Positions 38,041 through 50,283 of a stretch of 64,000 bases of DNA are shown here, piece after piece. The DNA comes from Antedon mediterranea (lineage: Eukaryota; Echinodermata; Crinoidea; Comatulida; Antedonidae). A model generated the notes under the pieces. The model was not told the DNA's origin. It saw only the letters and a program-made list of their open reading frames with translations, and did not search any database. The stretch lies in contig NC_092676.1 in the NCBI RefSeq assembly GCF_964355755.1, positions 12,384,288 through 12,448,287 of the forward strand, written 5' to 3'. Position 1 is the stretch's first letter. The number at the start of each line of letters is the position of its first letter. A program made the translations under genes and the position numbers.

Positions 38041-41000
38041 ACCGTTTTAGACCATTTTGAGCATTTCGATAAAACTTTTCACACAAAAACATCAAAGTGT
38101 ACAAAATAGCTTCAATTCGCATTTGGAGACGTTTTAGACCATTTTGTGCATTCCGATGAAACTTGGTTACACAAAAACATCAAAGTGCTTAAAATCACAT
38201 TTGAAACCGTTTTAGAGCATTTTTAGCATTTCGATAATACTTTTCACACAAAAACATCAAAGTGTACAAAATAGCTTCAAATCGCATTTGGAGACGTTTT
38301 AGACCATTTTGTGCATTTCGATGAAACTTGGTTACACAAAAACATCAAAGTGCTTAAAATCACATTTGAAACCGTTTTAGACCATTTTGAGCATTTCGAT
38401 AAAACTTTTCACACAAAAAAATCAAAGTGCACAAAATAGCTTCAAATCGCATTTGGGGACGTTTTAGACTATTTTGTGCATTTCGAAAAAATTTGTTAAC
38501 ATAAAAAGACCAAAGTGTTTAGAATATCTCCAAATCGCATTTGGAGACGTTTTAAACCATTTTGTGCATTTCGATGGAACTTGGTTACACAAAAACATCA
38601 AAGTGCTTAAAATCACATTTAAAACCGTTTTAGAGCATTTTTAGCATTTCGATAAAACTTTTCACACAAAAACATCAAAGTGTACAAAATAGCTTCAAAT
38701 CACATTTGAAACCGTTTTAGACCATTTTGTGCATTTCGATGAAACTTGGTTACAAAAAAACATCAAAGTGCTTAAAATCACATTTGAAACCGTTTTAGAC
38801 CATTTTGAGCATTTCGATAAAACTTTTCACACAAAAACATAAAAGTGAACAGAATAGCTTCAAATTGCATTTGGAGACCTTTTAGAGCATTTTGTGCATT
38901 TCGATAAAATGTGTTAATATAAAAAGACCAAAGTGTTTAGAATATCTTCAAATCACATTTGGAGACGTTTTAGACCATTTTTTGCATTTCGATGAAACTT
39001 GGTTACACAAAAACATCAAAGTGCTTAAAATCACATTTAAAACCGTTTTAGAGCATTTTGAGCATTTCGATAAAACTTTTCACACAAAAACATCAAAGTG
39101 TACAAAATAGCTTCAAATCGAATTTAGAGAGGTTTTATACCATTTTGTGCATTTCGATAAAACTTTTCACACAAAAACATCAAAGTGTACAAAATAACTT
39201 CAAATCGCATTTAGAGACGTTTTAGACCATTTTGTGCATTTTGATAAAACTTTTCACACAAAAACATCAAATTGCACAAAATAGCTTAATACCGTGTTTG
39301 AAATCGTTTTAAACCATTTTGAGCATGTCGATAAAACTTTTCACAAAAAAACATCAAAGTGCACCGAATAGCTTCAAATCGCATTTGGAGACGTTTTAAA
39401 CCATTTTGTGCATTTCGATGAAACTTGGTTACACAAAAACATCAAAGTGCTTAAAATCACATTTGAAACCGTTTTAGAGCATTTTGAGCATTTCGATAAA
39501 ACTTTTCACACAAAAACATCAAAGTGTACAAAATAGCTTCAAATCGCATTTAGAGACGTTTTAGACCATTTTGTGCATTTCGAAAAAATTTGTTAACATA
39601 AAAAGACCAAAGTGTTTAGAATATCTCCAAATCGCATTTGGAGACGTTTTAGACCATTTTGTGCATTTCGATGAAACTTGGTTACACAAAAACATCAAAG
39701 TGCTTAAAATCACATTTGAAACCGTTTTAGAGCATTTTTAGCATTTCGATAATACTTTTCACACAAAAACATCAAAGTGTACAAAATAGCTTCAAATCGC
39801 ATTTGGAGACGTTTTAGACCATTTTGTGCATTTCGATGAAACTTGGTTACACAAAAACATCAAAGTGCTTAAAATCACATTTGAAACCGTTTTAGACCAT
39901 TTTGAGCATTTCGATAAAACTTTTCACACAAAAAAATCAAAGTGCACAAAATAGCTTCAAATCGCATTTGGAGACGTTTTAGACTATTTTGTGCATTTTG
40001 AAAAAATTTGTTAACATAAAAAGACCAAAGTGTTTAGAATATCTCCAAATCGCATTTGGAGACGTTTTAAACCATTTTGTGCATTTCGATGGAACTTGGT
40101 TACACAAAAACATCAAAGTGCTTAAAATCACATTTAAAACCGTTTTAGATCATTTTGAGCATTTCGATAAAACTTTTCAGACAAAAACATCAAATTGCAC
40201 AAAATAGCTTAATACCGTGTTTGAAATCGTTTTAAACCATTTTGAGCATGTCGATAAAACTTTACACAAAAAAACATCAAAGTGCACAGAATAGCTTCAA
40301 ATCGCATTTGGAGACGTTTTAAACCATTTTGTGCATTTCAATAAAACTTTTCACATAAAAACAACAAAGTGTACAAAATAGCTTCAAATCGCATTTAGAG
40401 ACGTTTTAGACCATTTTGGGCATTTCGATGAAACTTGGTTACACAAATACATAAAAATGCTTAAAATCACATTTCAAACCGTTTTAGAGCATTTTGAGCA
40501 TTTCGATAAATCTTTTCACACAAAAACATCAAAGTGCACAAAATAGCTTCAAATCGCATTTAGAGATGTTTTAGACCATTTTGTGCAATTCGATAAAACT
40601 TTTCACACAAAAACATCAAATTGAACAAAATAGCTTAATATCGTGTTTGAAAACGTTTTAGACCATTTTGAGCATGTCGATAAAACTTTTCACACAAAAA
40701 CATAAAAGTGAACAGAATAGCTTCAAATTGCATTTGGAGACGTTTTAGAGCATTTTGTGCATTTCGATAAAATGTGTTAACATAAAAAGACCAAAGTGTT
40801 TAGAATATCTTCAAATCACATTTGGAGACGTTTTAGACCATTTTTTGCATTTCGATGAAACTTGGTTACACAAAAACATCAAAGTGCTTAAAATCACATT
40901 TAAAACCGTTTTAGAGCATTTTGAGCATTTCGATAAAACTTTTCACACAAAAACATCAAAGTGTACAAAATAGCTTCAAATCGCATTTAGAGAGGTTTTA

Positions 41001-41433
41001 GACCATTTTGTGCATTTCGATAAAACTTTTCACACAAAAACATCAAAGTGTACAAAATAACTTCAAATCGTATTTAGAGACGTTTTAGACCATTTTGTGC
41101 ATTTTGATAAAACTTTTCACACAAAAACATCAAATTGCACAAAATAGCTTAATATCGTGTTTGAAAACGTTTTAAACCATTTTCAGCATGTCGATAAAAC
41201 TTTTCACACAAAAATATCAAAGTGCACAGAATATCTTCAAATCGCATTTAGAGACGTTTTAGACCATTTTGTGCATTTCGAAAAAATTTGTTAACATAAA
41301 AAGACCAAAGTGTTTAGAATATCTCCAAATCGCATTTGGAGACGTTTTAGACCATTTTGTGTTTTTCGAAAAAACTTTTCACACAAAAACATCAAAGTGT
41401 ACAAAATTCCTTCAAATCGCATTTAGAGATGTT
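38041..41433 (+). repeat. Mosaic satellite segment related to 23.8-27.4 kb
   Basis: From 38,151 (CATTCCGATG) it follows 23,811 onward at an offset of 14,340. It then lacks 253 bp (offset 14,087) and 87 bp (offset 14,000) relative to it. 39.4-40.2 kb resembles the C-B-A region at 13.4-14.2 kb, and 40.7-41.4 kb resembles 26.7-27.4 kb. Confidence 0.78.
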
Positions 41434-42833
41434 TTAGACCATTTTGTGCATTTCGAAAAAATTTGTTAACATAAAAAGACCAAAGTGTTTAGAATATCTC
41501 CAAATCGCATTTGGAGACGTTTTAGACCATTTTGTGCATTTCGATGACACTTGGTTACACAAAAACATCAAAGTGCTTAAAATCACATTTAAAACCGTTT
41601 TAGAGCGTTTTGAGCATTTCGATAAACTTTTCAAACAAAAACATCAAAGTGTACAAAATAGCTTCAAATCGTATTTGGAGACGTTTTAGACCATTTTGTG
41701 CGTTTCGATGAATCTTGGTTACACAAAAACATCAAAGTGCTTAAAATCAAATTTAAAACCGTTTTAGTGCATTTTGAGCATTTCGATAAAACTTTTCACA
41801 CAAAAACATCAAAGTGCACAAAATAGCTTCAAATCGCATTTAGAGATGTTTTAGACCATTTTGTGCGTTTCGATAAAACTTTTCACACAAAAACATCAAA
41901 TTGCACAAAATAGCTTAATATCGTGTTTGAAAACGTTTTAGACCATTTTGAGCATGTCGATAAAACTTTTCACACAAAAACATCAAAGTTTACAAAATAG
42001 CTTCAAATCACATTTGGAGACGTTTTAAACCATTTTGTGCATTTCGAAAAAAACTTTTTAACATAAAAACACCAAAGTGCTTAGAATAGCTTCAAATCGC
42101 ATTTGGAGACGTTTTAGACCATTTTGTGCATTTCGATGAAACTTGGTTACACAAAAACATCAAAGTGCTTAAAATCACATTTGAAACCGTTTTAGAGCAT
42201 TTTGAGCATTTCGATAAAACTTTTCACACAAAAACATCAAAGTTTACAAAATAGCTTCAAATCACATTTGAAACCGTTTTAGACCATTTTGAGCATTTCG
42301 ATAAAACTTTTCACACAAAAACATCAAAGTGTACAAAATAGCTTCAAATCGCATTTGGAGACGTTTTAGACCATTTTGTGCATTTCGATGAAACTTGGTT
42401 ACACAAAAACATCAAAGTGCTTAAAATCACATTTGAAACCGTTTTAGACCATTTTGAGCGTTTCGATAAAACTTTTCACACAAATAAATCAGAGTGCACA
42501 AAATAGCTTCAAATCGCATTTGGAGACGTTTTAGACTATTTTGTGCATTTCGAAAAAATTTGTTAACATAAAAAGACCAAAGTGTTTAGAATATCTCCAA
42601 ATCGCATTTGGAGACGTTTTAAACCATTTTGTGCATTTCGATGGAACTTGGTTACACAAAAACATCAAAGTGCTTAAAATCACATTTAAAACCGTTTTAG
42701 AGCATTTTGAGCATTTCGATAAAACTTTTCACACAAAAACATCAAAGTGTACAAAATAGCTTCAAATCGCATTTAGAGACGTTTTAGACCATTTTGTGCA
42801 TTTTGATAAAACTTTTCACACAAAAACATCAAA
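41434..42833 (+). repeat. Satellite segment related to 35.15-36.1 kb
   Basis: It follows 35,148 onward at an offset of 6,286 until about 41,978, including GCGTTTCG monomers and GATGAATCTTGG. It then lacks one A-D pair (offset 6,112) before the type E monomer, and from about 42.36 kb continues with C-B-A monomers like those at 23.0 kb. Confidence 0.8.
42040..42128 (+). repeat. Type E monomer (89 bp)
   Basis: Fourth copy, with the same extra A as the one at 35,928. Relative to that copy, 174 bp (one A-D pair) is missing just upstream. Confidence 0.82.
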
Positions 42834-44373
42834 TTGCACAAAATAGCTTAATATTGTGTTTGAAAACGTTTTAAACCATTTTGAGCATGTCGATAAAACT
42901 TTTCACACAAAAATATCAAAGTGCCCAGAATATCTTCAAATCGCATTTAGAGACGTTTTAGACCATTTTGTGCATTTCGAAAAAATTTGTTAACATAAAA
43001 AGACCAAAGTGTTTAGATTATCTCCAAATCGCATTTGGAGACGTTTTAGACCATTTTGTGTTTTTCGAAAAAACTTTTCACACAAAAACATCAAAGTGTA
43101 CAAAATTGCTTCAAATCGCATTTAGAGAGGTTTTAGACCATTTTGTGCATTTCGATAAAACTTTTCACACAAAAACATCAAAGTGCACAGAATATCTTAA
43201 TACCGTGTCTGAAATCGTTTTAAACCATTTTGAGCATGTCGATAAAACTTTTCACACAAAAACATCAAAGTGCACAGAATATCTTCAAATCGCATTTAGA
43301 GACGTTTTAGACCATTTTGTGCATTTCGAAAAAATTTGTTAACATAAAAAGACCAAAGTGTTTAGAATATCTCCAAATCGCATTTGGAGACGTTTTAGAC
43401 CATTTTGTGCATTTCGATGAAACTTGGTTACACAAAAACATCAAAGTGCTTAAAATCACATTTGAAACCGTTTTAGAGCATTTTGAGCATTTCGATAAAA
43501 CTTTTCACATAAAAACATCAAAGTGTACAAAATAGCTTCAAATCACATTTGAAACCGTTTTAGACCATTTTGAGCATTTCGATAAAACTTTTCACACAAA
43601 AACATCAAAGTGTACAGAATAGCTTCAAATCGCATTTGGAGACGTTTTAGACCAATTTGTGCATTTCGATGAAACTTGGTTACACAAAAACATCAAAGTG
43701 CTTAAAATCACATTTGAAACCGTTTTAGAGCATTTTTAACATTTCGATAATACTTTTCACACAAAAACATCAAAGTGTACAAAATAGCTTCAAATCGCAT
43801 TTGGAGACGTTTTAGACCATTTTGTGCATTTCGATGAAACTTGGTTACACAAAAACATCAAAGTGCTTAAAATCACATTTGAAACCGTTTTAGAGCATTT
43901 TGAGCATTTCGATAAAACTTTTCACACAAAAAAATCAAAGTGCACAAAATAGCTTCAAATCGCATTTGGAGAGGTTTTAGACCATTTTGTGCATTTCGAT
44001 AAAACTTTTCACACAAAAACATCAAAGTGTACAAAATAGCTTCAAATCGCATTTAGAGACGTTTTAGACCATTTTGTGCATTTCGATGAAACTTGGTTAC
44101 ACAAAAACATCAAAGTGCTTAAAATCACATTTAAAACCGTTTTAGAGCGTTTTGAGCATTTCGATAAACTTTTTACACAAAAACATCAAAGTGCACAAAA
44201 TAGCTTCAAATCGCATTTAGGGATGTTTTAGACCATTTTGTGCATTTCGATAAAACTTTTCACACAAAAACATCAAATTGCACAAAATAGCTTAATACCG
44301 TGTTTGAAATCATTTTAAACCATTTTGAGCATGTCGATAAAACTTTTCACACAAAAACATCAAAGTGCACAGA
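42834..44373 (+). repeat. ~6.6-kb-offset repeat, copy 2
   Basis: Counterpart of 36,217-38,040, with one extra B-A dimer near 43.77-43.93 kb and one D-A dimer missing near 44.09 kb. It ends in the irregular junction described at 44,330. Confidence 0.85.
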
Positions 44374-44395
44374 AACCGTTTTAGACCATTTTGAG
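44330..44395 (+). repeat. Irregular 66-bp truncated monomer at a junction
   Basis: CATGTCGATAAAAC begins an ordinary monomer, but GTGCACAG joins directly to AAACCGTTTTAGACC. Compared with 37.7-38.04 kb, 274 bp is missing, which is not a whole number of monomers. The 44,483-bp repeat begins 87 bp further on. Confidence 0.85.
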
Positions 44396-44482
44396 CATTT
44401 CGATAAAACTTTTCACACAAAAACATCAAAGTGTACAAAATAGCTTCAAATCGCATTTGGAGACGTTTTAGACCATTTTGTG

Positions 44483-45746
44483 CATTTCGATGAAACTTGG
44501 TTATACAAAAACATCAAAGTGCTTAAAATCACATTTAAAACCGTTTCAGAGCATTTTTAGCATTTCGATAAAACTTTTCACACAAAAACATCAAAGTGTA
44601 CAAAATAGCTTCAAATCGCATTTAGAGAGGTTTTAGACAATTTTGTGCATTTCGATAAAACTTTTCACACAAAAACATCAAAGTGTACAAAATAGCTTCA
44701 AATTGCATTTAGAGACGTTTTAGACCATTTTGTGCATTTCGATAAAACTTTTCACACAAAAACATCAAATTGCACAAAATCGTTTTAAACCATTTTAAAT
44801 CGTTTTAAACCATTTTGAGCATGTCGATAAAACTTTTCACAAAAAACATCAAAGTGCACAGAATAGCTTCAAATTGCATTTGGAGACGTTTTAGAGCATT
44901 TTGTGCATTTCGATAAAATGTGTTAACATAAAAAGACCAAAGTGTTTAGAATATCTTCAAATCACATTTGGAGACGTTTTAGACCATTTTTTGCATTTCG
45001 ATGAAACTTGGTTACACAAAAACATCAAAGTGCTTAAAATCACATTTGAAACCGTTTTAGAGCATTTTGAGCATTTCGATAAAACTTTTCACACAAAAAC
45101 ATCAAAGTGTACAAAATAGCTTCAAATCGCATTTAGAGACGTTTTAGACCATTTTTTGCATTTCGATGAAACTTGGTTACACAAAAACATCAAAGTGCTT
45201 AAAATCACATTTAAAACCGTTTTAGAGCATTTTTAGTATTTCGATAAAACTTTTCACACAAAAACATCAAAGTGTACAAAATAGCTTCAAATCGCATTTA
45301 GAGAGGTTTTAGACAATTTTGTGCATTTCGATAAAACTTCTCACACAAAAACATCAAAGTGTACAAAATAGCTTCAAATTGCATTTAGAGACGTTTTAGA
45401 CCATTTTGTGCATTTCGATAAAACTTTTCACACAAAAACATCAAATTGCACAAAATCGTTTTAAACCATTTTAAATCGTTTTAAACCATTTTGAGCATTT
45501 CGATAAAACTTTTCACAAAAAACATCAAAGTGTTTAGAATATCTTCAAATCACATTTGGAGACGTTTTAGACCATTTTTTGCATTTCGATGAAACTTGGT
45601 TACACAAAAACATCAAAGTGCTTAAAATCACATTTGAAACCGTTTTAGAGCATTTTGAGCATTTCGATAAAACTTTTCACACAAAAACATCAAAGTGTAC
45701 AAAATAGCTTCAAATCGCATTTAGAGACGTTTTAGACCATTTTGTG
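44483..45746 (+). repeat. 676-bp octamer HOR, tandem pair, second copy shortened
   Basis: Units 44483-45158 and 45159-45746. It carries the same TTATAC marker and the same A'/C' fusion as the pair at the window start, as part of the 44,483-bp repeat. Confidence 0.92.
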
Positions 45747-48700
45747 CATTTCGAAAAAATTTGTTAACATAAAAAGACCAAAGTGTTTAGAATATCTCCA
45801 AATCGCATTTGGAGACGTTTTAGACCATTTTGTGCATTTCGATGAAACTTGGTTACACAAAAACATCAAAGTGCTTAAAATCACATTTGAAACCGTTTTA
45901 GAGCATTTTTAGCATTTCGATAATACTTTTCACACAAAAACATCAGTGTACAAAATAGCTTCAAATCGCATTTGGAGACGTTTTAGACCATTTTGTGCAT
46001 TTCGATGAAACTTGGTTACACAAAAACATCAAAGTGCTTAAAATCACATTTGAAACCGTTTTAGACCATTTTGAGCATTTCGATAAAACTTTTCACACAA
46101 AAAAATCAAAGTGCACAAAATAGCTTCAAATCGCATTTGGAGACGTTTTAGACTATTTTGTGCATTTTGAAAAAATTTGTTAACATAAAAAGACCAAAGT
46201 GTTTAGAATATCTCCAAATCGCATTTGGAGACGTTTTAAACCATTTTGTGCATTTCGATGGAACTTGGTTACACAAAAACATCAAAGTGCTTAAAATCAC
46301 ATTTAAAACCGTTTTAGAGCATTTTGAGCATTTCGATAAAACTTTTCACACAAAAACATCAAAGTGTACAAAATAGCTTCAAATCGCATTTAGAGACGTT
46401 TTAGACCATTTTGTGCATTTCGATAAAACTTTTCACACAAAAACATCAAATTGCACAAATAGCTTAATACCGTGTTTGAAATCGTTTTAAACCATTTTGA
46501 GCATGTCGATAAAACTTTTCACAAAAAAACATCAAAGTGCACAGAATAGCTTCAAATCGCATTTGGAGACGTTTTAAACCATTTTGTACATTTCGATAAA
46601 ACTTTTCACATAAAAACAACAAAGTGTACAAAATAGCTTCAAATCGCATTTGGAGACGTTTTAGACCATTTTGTGCATTTCGATGAAACTCATCAAAGTG
46701 CTTAAAATCACATTTGAAACCGTTTTAGAGCATTTTGAGCATTTCGATAAAACTTTTCACACAAAAACATCAAAGTGTACAAAATAGCTTCAAATCACAT
46801 TTGAAACCGTTTTAGACCATATTGAGCATTTCGATAAAACTTTTCACACAAAAACATCAAAGTGTACAAAATAGCTTCAAATCGCATTTGGAGACGTTTT
46901 AGACCATTTTGTGTATTTCGATGAAACTTGGTTACACAAAAACATCAAAGTGCTTAAAATCACATTTGAAAGCGTTTTAGAGCATTTTTAGCATTTCGAT
47001 AATACTTTTCACACAAAAACATCAAAGTGTACAAAATAGCTTCAAATCGCATTTGGAGACGTTTTAGACCATTTTGTGCATTTCGATGAAACTTGGTTAC
47101 ACAAAAACATCAAAGTGCTTAAAATCACATTTAAAACAGTTTTAGAGCATTTTGAGCATTTCGATAAAACTTTTCACACAAAAACATCAAAGTGTACAAA
47201 ATAGCTTCAAATCGCATTTAAAGAGGTTTTAGACCATTTTGTGCATTTCGATAAAACTTTTCACACAAAAACATCAAAGTGTACAAAATAGCTTCAAATC
47301 GCATTTAGAGACGTTTTAGACCATCTTGTGCATTTCGATAAAACTTTTCACACAAAAACATCAAATTGCACAAAATAGCTAAATATCGTGTTTGAAAACG
47401 TTTTAAACCATTTTGAGCATGTCGATAAAACTTTTCACACAAAAATATCAAAGTGCACAGAATATCTTCAAATCGCATTTAGAGACGTTTTAGACCATTT
47501 TGTGCATTTCGAAAAAATTTGTTAACATAAAAAGACCAAAGTGTTTAGAATATCTCCAAATCGCATTTGGAGACGTTTTAGACCATTTTGTGTTTTTCGA
47601 AAAAACTTTTCACACAAAAACATCAAAGTGTACAAAATTGCTTCAAATCGCATTTGGAGACGTTTTAGACCATTTTGTGATTTTCGAAAAACTTTTCACA
47701 CAAAAACATCAAAGTGTAGAAAATTGCTTCAAATCGCATTTAGAGACGTTTTAGACCATTTTGTGCATTTCGAAAAAATTTGTTAACATAAAAAGACCAA
47801 AGTGTTTAGAATATTTCCAAATCGCATTTGGAGACGTTTTAGACCATTTTGTGCATTTCGATGAAACTTGGTTACACAAAAACATCAAAGTGCTTAAAAT
47901 CACATTTAAAACCGTTTTAGAGCGTTTTGAGCATTTCGATAAACTTTTCACACAAAAACATCAAAGTGCACAAAATAGCATTTAGAGATGTTTTAGACCA
48001 TTTTGTGCATTTCGATAAAACTTTTCACACAAAAACATCAAATTGCACAAAAAAGCTTAATACCGTGTTTGAAATCGTTTTAAACCAATTTGAGCATGTC
48101 GATAAAACTTTTCACACAAAAAAATCAAAGTGCACAGAATATCTTCAAATCGCATTTAGAGACGTTTTAGACCATTTTGTGCATTTCGAAAAAATTTGTT
48201 AACATAAAAAGACCAAAGTGTTTAGAATATCTCCAAATCGCATTTGGAGACGTTTTAAACCATTTTGTGCATTTCGATGGAACTTGGTTACACAAAAACA
48301 TCAAAGTGCTTAAAATCACATTTGAAAGCGTTTTAGAGCATTTTTAGCATTTCGATAATACTTTTCACACAAAAACATCAAAGTGTACAGAATAGCTTCA
48401 AATCGCATTTGGAGACGATTTAGACCATTTTGTGCATTTCGATGAAACTTGGTTACACAAAAACATCAAAGTGCTTAAAATCACATTTGAAACCGTTTTA
48501 GAGCATTTTTAACATTTCGATAATACTTTTCACACAAAAACATCAAAGTGTACAAAATAGCTTCAAATCGCATTTGGAGACGTTTTAGACCATTTTGTGC
48601 ATTTCGATGAAACTTGGTTACACAAAAACATCAAAGTGCTTAAAATCACATTTGAAAGCGTTTTAGAGCATTTTTAGCATTTCGATAATACTTTTCACAC

Positions 48701-49607
48701 AAAAACATCAAAGTGCACAAAATAGCTTCAAATCGCATTTAGAGATGTTTTAGACCATTTTGTGCATTTCGATAAAACTTTTCACACAAAAACATCAAAT
48801 TGCACAAAATAGCTTAATACCGTGTTTGAAATCATTTTAAACCATTTTGAGCATGTCGATAAAACTTTTCACACAAAAACATCAAAGTTTTTAGAATATC
48901 TCCAAATCGCATTTGGAGACGTTTTAGACCATTTTGTGCATTTCGATGAAACTTGGTTACACAAAAACATCAAAGTGCTTAAAATCACATTTGAAACCGT
49001 TTTAGAGCATTTTGAGCATTTCGATAAAACTTTTCAAACAAAAACATCAAAGTGTACAAAATAGCTTCAAATCACATTTGAAACCGTTTTAGACCATTTT
49101 GAGCATTTCGATAAAACTTTTCACACAAAAACATCAAAGTGTACAAAATAGCTTCAAATCGCATTTGGAGACGTTTTAGACCATTTTGTGCATTTCGATG
49201 AAACTTGGTTACACAAAAACATCAAAGTGCTTAAAATCACATTTGAAACCGTTTTAGAGCATTTTTAGCATTTCGATAATACTTTTCACACAAAACATCA
49301 AAGTGTACAAAATAGCTTCAAATCGCATTTGGAGACGTTTTAGACCATTTTGTGCATTTCGATGAAACTTGGTTACACAAAAACATCAAAGTGCTTAAAA
49401 TCACATTTGAAACCGTTTTAGACCATTTTGAGCATTTCGATAAAACTTTTCACACAAAAAAATCAAAGTGCACAAAATAGCTTCAAATCGCATTTGGGGA
49501 CGTTTTAGACTATTTTGTGCATTTCGAAAAAAATTGTTAACATAAAAAGACCAAAGTGTTTAGAATATCTCCAAATCGCATTTGGAGACGTTTTAAACCA
49601 TTTTGTG

Positions 49608-50283
49608 CATTTCGATGGAACTTGGTTACACAAAAACATCAAAGTGCTTAAAATCACATTTAAAACCGTTTTAGAGCATTTTTAGCATTTCGATAAAACT
49701 TTTCACACAAAAACATCAAAGTGTACAAAATAGCTTCAAATCGCATTTAGAGAGGTTTTAGACAATTTTGTGCATTTCGATAAAACTTTTCACACAAAAA
49801 CATCAAAGTGTACAAAATAGCTTCAAATTGCATTTAGAGACGTTTTAGACCATTTTGTGCATTTCGATAAAACTTTTCACACAAAAACATCAAATTGCAC
49901 AAAATCGTTTTAAACCATTTTAAATCGTTTTAAACCATTTTGAGCATTTCGATAAAACTTTTCACAAAAAACATCAAAGTGCACAGAATAGCTTCAAATT
50001 GCATTTGGAGACGTTTTAGAGCATTTTGTGCATTTCGATAAAATGTGTTAACATAAAAAGACCAAAGTGTTTAGAAGATCTTCAAATCACATTTGGAGAC
50101 GTTTTAGACCATTTTGTGCATTTCGATGAAACTTGGTTACACAAAAACATCAAAGTGCTTAAAATCACATTTGAAACCGTTTTAGAGCATTTTTAGCATT
50201 TCGATAAAACTTTTCACACAAAAACATCAAAGTGTACAAAATAGCTTCAAATCGCATTTAGAGACGTTTTAGACCATTTTGTG
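49608..50283 (+). repeat. 676-bp octamer HOR, single copy
   Basis: Second copy of the single octamer at 5125. It differs at 50,077 (G; T at 5,594), turning GAATATC into GAAGATC. Confidence 0.9.
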
